Shown here: positions 1-7,421 of the stretch, one piece after another
Layout: each line of letters opens with the position of its first letter
How positions within the stretch are numbered: position 1 is the stretch's first letter
Notes under the pieces: model-generated
Database searches by the model: none
What the model was told of the DNA's origin: nothing
Seen by the model: only the letters and a program-made list of their open reading frames with translations
NCBI GenBank assembly: GCA_963796675.1
Contig: CAWCMS010000003.1
Location: forward strand, 310,001 to 374,000
Source: CAWCDJ01 sp963796675
Lineage (GTDB): Bacteria; Acidobacteriota; Terriglobia; Bryobacterales; Bryobacteraceae
Length of the DNA: 64,000 nucleotides
Reading direction: 5' to 3'
Position numbers and translations under genes: made by a program

Positions 1-1834
1 ATACAATCTGCTGGTACGGAAGATAGAGTTCGCCTTCGGGCGGCCGCTCGTAGCTCATCTGCGGCGCGTCCTTCACGACTCCCACGACCAGCGCGCCGGA
101 CTTAGCGTCGGACGACGGCAGGTTGCGGCCCACCACGTCGCCGCCGGGGAACAAGCGCCGCGCCAGTGTCTGGTTCAGGATCGCCACGCGCGGTGCCGCC
201 GGATCATCCTGGGCAGTGAAGGCGCGGCCGGCTAGCAAGGGCGTTCCCATCGCCTGGAAGTACTGCTCGCTGACCGTACGAGTCGATACCAGCAGTGTCT
301 GGCCATCCGGTCCGAGGACTGGGACGGCGGTATTCACCGTGGTCAGCGGCGGATTGTTGACAATGGCCACCGCGCGGATGCCCGGCATTCGCGTCAACTG
401 CTCGAGCAGTTCGCGATAGTAAACAATCTGTCGCGGCCGGGTGTCGTACTTGAGGTCGCGGTGCGTCTGTGTGCGAGTGCCAATCGGTACTCGGGCGGTC
501 AGAACGTGGTCCGGGTTGATGCCGTGGTCCGACTGCTCCAGGCGGATCAGGCTGCGGATCATCAGCCCGGAGCCCACCAACAGCAGAAATGAGAGGGCCG
601 CTTCGCACGCAATCAGCATGGCGAACCAGCGCGCGCCGCCGCCGGGGCCGCCCATCGTGCCGCCGCGCAGCACCAGTTGCAGGTCGGTCTTCGATGCCAA
701 CAGCACCGGTCCGATGCTGAACAGGCACGCCAGGATCAGGCACAGGATTGTGTTGAAGAGCAGCACCCGCTCATTCACCGCCACGCTCGCCAGGTGCGGC
801 AGGACTACCGGCAATGTGGCGGCCTGCCGCGCGAGCGATCGCATCGCGAGATGCGCTACCGCGATTCCGGCTGCACTCCCGAGCACCGCCAGCAGCAGGC
901 TTTCCGCCAGCAACTGACGCAGCACGCGCCAGAAACCGGCGCCGAGCGAGGCGCGGATCGCGAGCTCCTTCTGCCGTTTGAGCGCGCGGCTCAACAGAAG
1001 CCCGCCCACATCCGCGCAAGCAATCAGCAGCACCAGGCCGACAGCCGCCAGAATCAGCACCAGCGTGGTTTCGTACTTGGCGCCGGGGTCGTCGCGCCAG
1101 GTTGAGACGGCGATGCGAAGGCCCGCCGCGTCACTGCGAGTGCGCGCCATTTGTGCCGCCACTACATCCATCGCGCTCTGCAGCCGGGCGAGCGGAAACT
1201 CCGGACGCTTTCGAGCCACCGCCAGCAAACCCCAGGTCGAACCGGCATCGAGCCGCAGCGGCAGCCACATCTCGATATCGGGACGCGGGAATTCGAATTC
1301 GGCCGGCATGACTCCGATGACGGTGAAGAGCTCGCCCGAGGCGGTGAAGTTGCGTCCCAGCACGGCCGGGTCGGCATGAAAGAGGCGCCGCCACAAACGG
1401 TCGCTCAGCACCGCGGGGTTCCCGGAGCGGAAATCGGCCTCCGCCGGCGTGCGCCCCAGCCGGGCGTGCACGCGCAACAGGTGGAACAGGTCGCCGGTCA
1501 CGCGCTCGGCGTTCACCTGGCTGGGTTCGCTGACGCCGGTGATGGTGACGATGTCGCGCAAGTGCGCGGCGGATTCGGTGAACAGGTCGGTGCGGCCGCG
1601 CCACAGCAGGTAATCCGATACGGAAACGTTGCTGGGGCGGCCCTGCCCGGAGATCTCCTCGACGCGCACCAAATTCGCCTCGTCCGCGAAAGACGTCCGG
1701 AGCAGCACGGCGTCCACGATGCTGAACACCGCGGTATTCGCGCCGATTCCCAATGCCAGGATGGCCGTGACCGCGGCCGTGAACAGCGGATTGCGGCGCA
1801 GCCAGCGCAGCGCCCGAAGGAGATCGCGCGTCAT
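1..1834 (-). CDS. ADOP/MacB-type ABC transporter permease, C-terminus cut by the window edge
   Basis: The minus strand is open from an ATG at 1834 to the window edge (about 611 codons seen). The product begins MTRDLLRALRWLRRNP, followed by a transmembrane segment rich in A, L and G (about residues 17-40) ending GIGANTAVFSIVDAVLL. This is the N-terminus of the acidobacterial ADOP family, relatives of MacB/FtsX permeases. A MacB-like periplasmic domain follows, then the membrane block with the motif KELAIRASLGAG and a second block starting near residue 430. The family usually has about 800 residues, so some 190 are missing. The likely role is a membrane permease for export or lipoprotein/antimicrobial handling; the substrate is unknown. 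No ATPase gene is adjacent. A perfect inverted repeat touches the start codon. Confidence 0.85.
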   Translation of the reverse strand, partial: MTRDLLRALRWLRRNPLFTAAVTAILALGIGANTAVFSIVDAVLLRTSFADEANLVRVEEISGQGRPSNVSVSDYLLWRGRTDLFTESAAHLRDIVTITGVSEPSQVNAERVTGDLFHLLRVHARLGRTPAEADFRSGNPAVLSDRLWRRLFHADPAVLGRNFTASGELFTVIGVMPAEFEFPRPDIEMWLPLRLDAGSTWGLLAVARKRPEFPLARLQSAMDVVAAQMARTRSDAAGLRIAVSTWRDDPGAKYETTLVLILAAVGLVLLIACADVGGLLLSRALKRQKELAIRASLGAGFWRVLRQLLAESLLLAVLGSAAGIAVAHLAMRSLARQAATLPVVLPHLASVAVNERVLLFNTILCLILACLFSIGPVLLASKTDLQLVLRGGTMGGPGGGARWFAMLIACEAALSFLLLVGSGLMIRSLIRLEQSDHGINPDHVLTARVPIGTRTQTHRDLKYDTRPRQIVYYRELLEQLTRMPGIRAVAIVNNPPLTTVNTAVPVLGPDGQTLLVSTRTVSEQYFQAMGTPLLAGRAFTAQDDPAAPRVAILNQTLARRLFPGGDVVGRNLPSSDAKSGALVVGVVKDAPQMSYERPPEGELYLPYQQIV

Positions 1835-1850
1835 ACTAACGAATTAGTAT
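1833..1850 (-). promoter_or_regulatory. Inverted repeat at the permease start, candidate regulator site
   Basis: ATACTAA-CGAA-TTAGTAT is a perfect 7-bp inverted repeat whose left arm overlaps the ATG at 1834. On the minus strand a TATACT box (1850-1855) lies 15 bases before the ATG, so a bound protein would cover the transcription start. ADOP permeases are often paired with PadR-family repressors. No padR gene is present here, so the assignment is inference. Confidence 0.45.
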
Positions 1851-1894
1851 ATACTGCCGAAGCAGAATCTAGCCACTGATCGTGAGGTCTCTTG

Positions 1895-1926
1895 CCCTTT
1901 CGTACGCGCGACCGTGAGGGAGCGGG
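1895..1926. repeat. Shortened copy of a dispersed palindromic repeat
   Basis: CCCTTTCG (1895-1902) followed by CGCGACCGTGAGGGAGCGGG (1907-1926) matches the left flank and the right arm of the full hairpin at 51903-51970. The left arm and loop are absent, as in an internally deleted derivative. It lies between the permease and the small membrane protein gene. Confidence 0.6.
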
Positions 1927-1959
1927 TTGGTGTTGGAACGAAACTTCGCGATCGGCGTA

Positions 1960-2154
1960 CTAGCCGCTGATCAGGCCGGCGAGTTGCAGGACTCGAAAGG
2001 CGAGCAGCCCGAACATAAGTAACAAATAGCCGCGCAATGCCAGCAGGCAGAGCCGGACCGTTCCGGTCATCCGCATGGGGCCGAGTTCGGTGAGATCCAC
2101 CTTCTCCTCGGGCTGATCGTCGAGCGGATGAATGACGTAGAATTCCCGGATCAT
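1960..2154 (-). CDS. Small one-helix membrane protein coupled to the Nramp-like gene
   Basis: A 64-residue protein starts MIREFYVIHPLDDQPEEK and has one hydrophobic helix near its C-terminus (about residues 33-58, LCLLALRGYLLLMFGLLAF). Its ATG (2154-2152) overlaps the stop of the transporter gene as ATGA, which indicates translational coupling. An upstream extension in the same frame exists but would run inside the transporter gene, so the coupled ATG is preferred. The acidic N-terminal part would sit on one side of the membrane. No family is recognised; an accessory subunit of the transporter is plausible but inferred from coupling only. Confidence 0.6.
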   Translation of the reverse strand: MIREFYVIHPLDDQPEEKVDLTELGPMRMTGTVRLCLLALRGYLLLMFGLLAFRVLQLAGLISG

Positions 2155-3518
2155 TGGAGGTTCTCCTTCGGGAAGAATGCGGACACCGGCGCCGCCACCT
2201 GCACGGCGAGCAGCAGCGACAACGCGAAGAGCAGGATCACGATGCTCCAGTTCACTACGTTGTTCCACCGCTTGTTGACGAAGCGGTCGCCCAGCATTTC
2301 GCGATCGTTCAACAGCAGTTGCAGGAAGACGATCGCCGAGGGCAGCATCAGGCCCGCCAGCACCTGCACGCTCAGGATGATGAGCTGCAAAGGCGCCCGG
2401 GGAATCAGCACCAGCCCGGCCGCCGCCAGAACCGAGAGCGCATAGATGCCGTAAAATCCCGGAGCTTCGCGAATCGGCTTCTCCAGGCTGCGCGGCCAGC
2501 CGCGCACTTCACCGTAGGCCCACGCGCTCGCGAGCGAGATGGCGGTGGTGCCGAGCACCGCACCGTTGATCATCAGCAGCAGAAGCGCGTTCTTCCGGAA
2601 CGGTCCGAACACGCCGCCCAACTGCACGGCCATGCGGGCCGGGTCCGTGAAGTCCCAGTGGCGTTCGAACGCCGCGTTACCGGCGAGCAGCATGCAGCCG
2701 GCCACCAATACGGTGAAGACGGCGCCAATCAACGTGTCGAGCCGAGCCCATTTCAGATCGGAGAAGCGCAGCCGCTTGTCGGCCACGCAACTCTGCTGGA
2801 AGAATAGTTGCCAGGGCGCGATGGTGGTCCCCACGATCGCGATCACCAGAAACAGCCACGCGCCGCTCCAGCCGCCGGCGGGCAGCGACGGCACGGTCGA
2901 ATGGCGCACCAGTTCCCCCGCGGGCGGATGTACCTGCCAGGCGATCGCGAACCACGCCAGGTCGAGAATGCAGAGGAAGAGCACGATCCGCTCCCAGCGT
3001 CGATAGCTGCCGGTGACGGCGAGCGCGGTCAGACCGACGGCGGACGCGGGAACGCCCAATCTCGGATCGACGCCCAGCTGTCCCAGGGCGAGTGCGATGG
3101 CGGCGAACTCCGTCACCAGCGTCAAAAAATTGACCAGCAGCAGGTCGGCAAGCGAGAAGCGGCCCCACCACTTGCCGAACCTCCGGTAGATCATCGCCGC
3201 GTGCCCTTCGCCCGTGGCGATGCCGAGCCGGACTACCATTTCCTGTACGAAGTAAGTGATCGGCAGCAGTAGCAACAGGAGCCACAACAGCCCCAGGCCG
3301 TATTGCGCGCCGGCCTGAATGTAGGTCGAGACCGCGCCGGCGTCGTTATCGGCCTCCATGACGATCAGGCCGGGTCCGAAGACCATCAGGAACGTGAGCG
3401 CATGGGCGGCCCACTGGTTCGAAACACGAATGGGCGCGGACGCCGTGATGGTGGCGGCATCCTGACGGACAGGCGGATTCGTCGTCATCGGTTCGAATGC
3501 CCGGTTGACGGACGGCAC
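2151..3518 (-). CDS. Nramp-like divalent metal transporter with altered metal-site residues
   Basis: This is a 455-residue polytopic membrane protein of the Nramp (COG1914) type, with about 11 hydrophobic segments. TM1 contains GPGLIVMEADNDAGAV and is followed by AGAQYGLGLLW, which matches the canonical AGAQ segment after the metal site. Aligned on that segment, the usual D-P-G-N reads D-A-G-A: the Asp is kept and the Asn is Ala. In TM6 the usual A-T-I-M-P-H reads TTIAPW, so the metal-binding Met is Ala and the His is Trp. It is therefore probably a Mn/Fe/Mg-type transporter of changed selectivity. The start is a GTG at 3518 with GGGGAG just upstream; an in-frame ATG at 3488 is the alternative. 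Confidence 0.85.
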   Translation of the reverse strand: MPSVNRAFEPMTTNPPVRQDAATITASAPIRVSNQWAAHALTFLMVFGPGLIVMEADNDAGAVSTYIQAGAQYGLGLLWLLLLLLPITYFVQEMVVRLGIATGEGHAAMIYRRFGKWWGRFSLADLLLVNFLTLVTEFAAIALALGQLGVDPRLGVPASAVGLTALAVTGSYRRWERIVLFLCILDLAWFAIAWQVHPPAGELVRHSTVPSLPAGGWSGAWLFLVIAIVGTTIAPWQLFFQQSCVADKRLRFSDLKWARLDTLIGAVFTVLVAGCMLLAGNAAFERHWDFTDPARMAVQLGGVFGPFRKNALLLLMINGAVLGTTAISLASAWAYGEVRGWPRSLEKPIREAPGFYGIYALSVLAAAGLVLIPRAPLQLIILSVQVLAGLMLPSAIVFLQLLLNDREMLGDRFVNKRWNNVVNWSIVILLFALSLLLAVQVAAPVSAFFPKENLQ

Positions 3519-3795
3519 ACCACTCCCCTCTCCACGGCGACAAGCCGCGGGCGGACGAGGATGCTCTCAGAAGAAGAAGCGCGAGTCGCGGAAGGCTACG
3601 GAATCAGCGAGCGAATTCCGCCGGAGACGGAGGCTCTTCGGGAACGTTGCCGGTCTGCGATTCGCGCAAGCAACTACTATCGCCGTCTGACAACATTGGG
3701 CCTCCTTTCTCTTTTGGGTTGGGTTCGGCCGATCTGGCCGCCTTCCGACAGGTTACCCTTCCCGAGCATATTTGTAAAGTGAAATTCCAATATAA
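3519..3795. other. Non-coding stretch between the transporter and the SRPBCC operon
   Basis: The gap between the divergent genes at 3518 and 3878 is about 360 bases. The part up to 3795 shows no convincing gene: open frames here are short and have no recognisable product or ribosome site. It should hold the transporter promoter, but no clear box was identified. The last 80 bases before the SRPBCC gene hold the operator and promoter listed separately. Confidence 0.5.
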
Positions 3796-3809
3796 AATAC
3801 TTAAGTATT
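3796..3809. promoter_or_regulatory. Perfect 14-bp palindrome, likely ArsR-family operator
   Basis: AATACTTAAGTATT is a perfect palindrome in an AT-rich island just upstream of a -35-like TTGACA (3813-3818). The second gene of the operon encodes an ArsR-type repressor, so autoregulation through this site is the simplest reading. Confidence 0.6.
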
Positions 3810-3812
3810 CGC

Positions 3813-3842
3813 TTGACAATCATTGGAACCGGGAGCAATAGT
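3813..3842 (+). promoter_or_regulatory. Promoter of the SRPBCC-ArsR operon
   Basis: A TTGACA -35 (3813-3818) is followed after 18 bases by AATAGT (3837-3842, 4 of 6 to TATAAT). The start codon is at 3878 with AGAGGAG at its usual distance, so this transcript has a normal leader. Confidence 0.5.
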
Positions 3843-3877
3843 TAAGCATGAGCTTAACCATTCAGAGGAGTACCACA

Positions 3878-4354
3878 ATGGAAGATCGAACCGTCACTCA
3901 CAGCACCTTCGTTATCGAGCGCAGCTATCCGGCCGCGCCGGAGCGCGTCTTCGCAGCGTTCGCCGATCCCGAGAAGAAGCGGCGCTGGTACGCCGCCGGG
4001 CATGGGACGATGGCCATGGAGGACTTCGCGTCGGACTTTCGCGACGGCGGCGAGGCCCGCATGAGCTACCGCTTCCTCGAAGGCAGTCCGTTTCCGGGCG
4101 CCACGATGGCGAATCATACCGTCTATCAGGACATCGTGCCCGACCGCCGTATCGTCTTCGCGTACACGATGGCCCTGAACGGCCGGCACATTTCCGCATC
4201 GCTCGCCACCATCGAGCTCGTCCCGCAGGGGCAAGGCACGAATCTCATCTTCACCGAGCAGAGCGCGTTCTTCGAGGGAGGCGACGGCCCGCAGATGCGC
4301 GAGCAGGGCTGGCGGAAACTGCTCGACAACGTCGCGGACGTCGTGCAGGGCTAG
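3878..4354 (+). CDS. SRPBCC (AHSA1-like) family protein
   Basis: The 158-residue product has the START/Bet v1-like pattern of AHSA1 proteins: an N-terminal strand with IERSYPAAPERVFAAF, then DPEKKRRWYA, a central G-G-E-A-R-M-S-Y-R strand pair and a C-terminal helix GWRKLLDNVADVV. Such proteins bind hydrophobic ligands; many sit next to ArsR-type repressors as here. The start at 3878 is chosen over an in-frame ATG at 3848 because AGAGGAG precedes it. The stop is 11 bases before the ArsR gene, so the two are one operon. The ligand is unknown. Confidence 0.85.
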   Translation: MEDRTVTHSTFVIERSYPAAPERVFAAFADPEKKRRWYAAGHGTMAMEDFASDFRDGGEARMSYRFLEGSPFPGATMANHTVYQDIVPDRRIVFAYTMALNGRHISASLATIELVPQGQGTNLIFTEQSAFFEGGDGPQMREQGWRKLLDNVADVVQG

Positions 4355-4365
4355 GAAGCTGCACC

Positions 4366-4695
4366 ATGTCCGGGCAGAAAGCTAAAGTCGACCGCGTTTT
4401 TCATGCGCTGGGCGATCCCACGCGCCGCGCCATCCTGGAGAAGTTGAGTAAAGGGGCGGTGACCGTTTCACGCCTGGCCGAGCCGCTCGGACTCACGCTG
4501 GCCGCCGTGGTCCAGCATCTGCAGGTGCTCGAGGAGAGCGCACTGATCCACACCGAGAAGGTCGGGAGAGTGCGGACGTGCCGTATCGAGCCCAAGGGCT
4601 TCGACGTCGCGAGACAGTGGCTCGACGACCGCCGCACGATGTGGGAGCGCTGCCTCGATCGCCTCGGCGAGTTCCTCGCGGAGCCGGAAGAGTAA
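4366..4695 (+). CDS. ArsR-family winged-helix transcriptional regulator
   Basis: The 109-residue product opens with VDRVFHALGDPTRRAILEKL, the signature first helices of ArsR/HTH_20 regulators, followed by the recognition segment LAEPLGLTLAAVVQHLQVLEE and the wing VGRVRTCRIE. It has no metal-binding cysteine pair of the ArsR/SmtB type; the single Cys lies in the wing. It therefore fits the SRPBCC-linked subgroup, which probably senses an organic ligand or stress. It follows the SRPBCC gene by 11 bases; the reverse order is more usual. The palindrome at 3796-3809 is its likely binding site. Confidence 0.88.
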   Translation: MSGQKAKVDRVFHALGDPTRRAILEKLSKGAVTVSRLAEPLGLTLAAVVQHLQVLEESALIHTEKVGRVRTCRIEPKGFDVARQWLDDRRTMWERCLDRLGEFLAEPEE

Positions 4696-4731
4696 CGCCC
4701 GAGGCTCGCAATCGTACAAAATGGAATTCGA

Positions 4732-5802
4732 ATGCGAGCCGTCGGAGTGTTTCCAGGCACCCGCGAGGTGCGGATGGTCGAACAGTGCGAACCGCGGATC
4801 TCTTCGCCCGAAGAGGTCAAGCTGCGGATGGTGGAGGTCGGGGTCTGCGGCACGGACCGCGACCTCTGCAACTTCAAATTCGGCACCGCGCCCGCGGGTT
4901 GCGACCATTTCGTGCTCGGCCACGAGTTGCTGGCCGAGGTGGTGGATGCCGGCGACGCCATCTCCAAAGTGAAGCCGGGCGACCTGGTGGTGGGGGTGGT
5001 GCGCCATCCCTGCGACGATCCGTCATGCCCGGCCTGCCGCGCGGGGCGCCAGGATTTTTGCGTCTCGGGGCGGTATCGCGAACGAGGCATCCTGGGGATG
5101 CACGGCTTCATGACGGAATTCGTGGTGGATGAAGAACGCTACGTCTACCCGGTGCCGCGGGAACTGCGCGATGTCGCGGTGCTGGTGGAACCGTTGACCA
5201 TCGCGGAGAAGGCCTTCCTGCAATGGGAGGCGATCGATACGCGGCTGCCGTGGCGCAAGGGCCCGCGCACGGCTCTGGTTCTGGGAGCGGGGCCGGTGGG
5301 GATCCTCGGCGCCATGCTGTTCCGTCTCCGCGGATACGACACCTGGGTCTACTCGCGCGCACCGGAGGCCAATGTCGCGATCGTAGACGCGGTAGGGGCG
5401 CACTTCGTCTCCGCCGAAATGCCGCCGCGCGAGTTCGCGAAACACGCGGGCCAGGTCGACGTCGTCTACGAAGCGATGGGCGCGCCGCAGACCGCCTTCG
5501 ACTTCCTGGAGTGCCTGGGCGCGAACGGCGTCTTCATCTTCACCGGCGTGCCTCCTGTCCAGGAAGACCTGGCGATTGACCTGCACCAGCTGCTCTTCCG
5601 CATGATCGTGCGCAACCAGGTGATTCTTGGAACCGTGAACGCCGGGCCCGACGCATTCGAGGCGGCCGTCCGCGACCTCGGAGCGTTCCACGCACGATGG
5701 CCGCGCGCGCTGGCGGCAATGATCAGCGCACGCTATCCGCTCGCAGCCTTTCACGCCGCGATTCACGATCCGGGCATTAAGAACGTTTTGGCTTCTGAGT
5801 GA
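4732..5802 (+). CDS. Glucose 1-dehydrogenase-like zinc-dependent dehydrogenase
   Basis: A 356-residue medium-chain dehydrogenase. The catalytic zinc region has VGVCGTDRD and GHE. The structural zinc loop has four Cys in the order C-x4-C-x2-C-x7-C (near residues 98-113). The nucleotide site is LVLGAGPVGILGAMLF. CGTDRD, followed by D-HFVLGHE, and the C-terminal half resemble archaeal and bacterial glucose dehydrogenases (Glu_dehyd_C type), which oxidise aldoses to lactones with NAD(P). The start at 4732 has only a weak ribosome site; an overlapping ATG at 4721 is in another frame. It may be co-transcribed with the regulator gene 36 bases upstream. Confidence 0.82.
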   Translation: MRAVGVFPGTREVRMVEQCEPRISSPEEVKLRMVEVGVCGTDRDLCNFKFGTAPAGCDHFVLGHELLAEVVDAGDAISKVKPGDLVVGVVRHPCDDPSCPACRAGRQDFCVSGRYRERGILGMHGFMTEFVVDEERYVYPVPRELRDVAVLVEPLTIAEKAFLQWEAIDTRLPWRKGPRTALVLGAGPVGILGAMLFRLRGYDTWVYSRAPEANVAIVDAVGAHFVSAEMPPREFAKHAGQVDVVYEAMGAPQTAFDFLECLGANGVFIFTGVPPVQEDLAIDLHQLLFRMIVRNQVILGTVNAGPDAFEAAVRDLGAFHARWPRALAAMISARYPLAAFHAAIHDPGIKNVLASE

Positions 5803-5814
5803 GAAGATGGAAAG

Positions 5815-6678
5815 ATGCATCGCTGGGTTGTCTTTATAGCTCTGGCACCGGCTCTGTTTGCCCAGGCCGCGCCCAAACGCGTGGAATTTGAAGTCGCTTC
5901 GGTCAAGCCCTCGCAGCCAACCGGCGTACAGCGAGTCGATATCGGAGTGCATATCGATGGAGCGCAGGTCCGGTGTACGGCGCTTTCTCTGCGGGAGTAC
6001 ATCCGGATGGCGTACCAGGTGAAGGATTTCCAGGTGCAGGGGCCGGAGTGGCTGGCCTCCGACCGGTTCGACATCGCGGCCAAACTACCCGACGGCGGCC
6101 GGCGTGACCAGGTTCGCGAGATGGTGCAGTCCCTGCTCGAAGACCGGTTTCATATCAAGGTGCACCACGAGCAGAGGGAGTTCCCGGTATACGCCCTGAT
6201 CGTGGGAAAGAGCGGCCTGAAGATGAAGGAGACGGCGCCGCCTCCGGAAGGGGTCGGCAACACGGCGGTGAACGTATCGGCCAGCGGAGCGCAGCAGGGG
6301 GTCACGATTAACCTGGGCGACGGCGCCGTATTCAGTTTCGGGGATGAGAAGATTCAGGGCACCCGCCTGACCATGGTGAATACCGCCGATCTGCTCGCGC
6401 GGTTTATGGACCGGCCCGTGGTCGACCTGACGGAGCTCAAGGGCCGCTACGATTTCACGCTCCCGCTTTCGCCCGAGGACTACCGCGCGATGCGCATCCG
6501 GTCCGCACTGTCAGCCGGCATCACGCTGCCTCCCCAGGCGCTGCGTCTGCTCGACGAAGCGTCGGGCGATTCGCTCTACGCTGCCATCGAAAAGCTCGGA
6601 CTGAAGCTGGAGGCGCGCAAGCAGCCGCTCGACGTGCTGGTGGTGGACCACATGGAGCGGACGCCCAGCGAAAACTGA
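5815..6678 (+). CDS. TIGR03435 family exported protein
   Basis: This 287-residue protein has a signal peptide (about residues 1-18, ending ALFAQA) and the family hallmark FEVASVKPSQP directly after it. It is followed by SLREYIRMAYQVKDFQVQGPEWL and the RDQVREMVQSLLEDRFHIKVH segment. TIGR03435 proteins occur in many copies in Solibacter-type genomes and have no established function. The gene begins 12 bases after the dehydrogenase and may share its transcript. Its conserved C-terminal end DVLVVDHMERTPSEN is intact, so it looks full-length. Confidence 0.88.
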   Translation: MHRWVVFIALAPALFAQAAPKRVEFEVASVKPSQPTGVQRVDIGVHIDGAQVRCTALSLREYIRMAYQVKDFQVQGPEWLASDRFDIAAKLPDGGRRDQVREMVQSLLEDRFHIKVHHEQREFPVYALIVGKSGLKMKETAPPPEGVGNTAVNVSASGAQQGVTINLGDGAVFSFGDEKIQGTRLTMVNTADLLARFMDRPVVDLTELKGRYDFTLPLSPEDYRAMRIRSALSAGITLPPQALRLLDEASGDSLYAAIEKLGLKLEARKQPLDVLVVDHMERTPSEN

Positions 6679-7341
6679 TCAACGCTCCGGAAGGTACCGG
6701 CCGAACCAGTCGCCCGCAAGCGCGGCAACCTGGTCGAGTGCTCCAGGCTCCTCAAACAGCTGGCTGGCGCCGGGGACAATTTCGAGCTGGTTGACGCCGC
6801 GAAACTTTTTCTGCGCCGCACGATTGATTTCGACAACCGGAACATCGTCGCCGCCGACAATGAGGAGAGTGGGGGCGTCGATCTGCGCGAGCTCGGGACC
6901 GGCGAGATCGAGGCGCCCGCCCCGCGAAACGATAGCTCCGACCTTTTGGCCTAGCTGCGAGGCCGCTCGAAACGCCGCGGCCGCACCCGTATTGCCGCCG
7001 AAGAAGCCGATGCGCAGGTGGCGGGTATCTTCGTAATCGGCGAGCCATTCGGTCGCGGCGAGCAGGCGTCCGGCAAGCAGATCGATATCGAAGCGCAACT
7101 GTCCGGAGCGCATGTCGAGCCGCTCCTCGCGGAGCGTCAGCAGGTCAAAGAGAAGCGTGCCCAGTCCGCGCCGGCGCAGGGCCTCCGCGACGAAGCGGTT
7201 GCGCGGGCTGTGGCGGCTACTCCCACTGCCGTGCGCGAAGACAACGATCGCATCCGCATCGTCGGGAAGGCAAAGATCGCCCTCGAGTTCGACGTTGCCC
7301 GACGCGATGTGACAGAAGAGATCCTGTGTGACGCAGCGCAT
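6679..7341 (-). CDS. Alpha/beta-hydrolase fold protein lacking catalytic Ser and His (dienelactone-hydrolase-like)
   Basis: A 220-residue protein with the whole fold of small dienelactone-hydrolase-like enzymes: VVFAHGSGSSRHSPRNR (oxyanion region), LLFDLLT, the nucleophile elbow, IDAPTLLIVGGDD and the C-terminal GASQLFEEPGALD. The elbow, normally G-x-S-x-G, reads GGNTG, so the nucleophile is Asn (codon AAT). The usual C-terminal catalytic His before LFEEPG is Gln. The Asp in GGDD is kept. Unless another residue serves, it is a pseudo-hydrolase. It is convergent with the TIGR03435 gene, with stops back to back. Confidence 0.85.
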   Translation of the reverse strand: MRCVTQDLFCHIASGNVELEGDLCLPDDADAIVVFAHGSGSSRHSPRNRFVAEALRRRGLGTLLFDLLTLREERLDMRSGQLRFDIDLLAGRLLAATEWLADYEDTRHLRIGFFGGNTGAAAAFRAASQLGQKVGAIVSRGGRLDLAGPELAQIDAPTLLIVGGDDVPVVEINRAAQKKFRGVNQLEIVPGASQLFEEPGALDQVAALAGDWFGRYLPER

Positions 7342-7421
7342 ACCCTGTAAACATCATCGCGTGCGGAGGCCGGCGCGTTGGGCGAGCAGACGTACGAAGA
7401 ATCGGGTGAAGCCGGGTGAGT

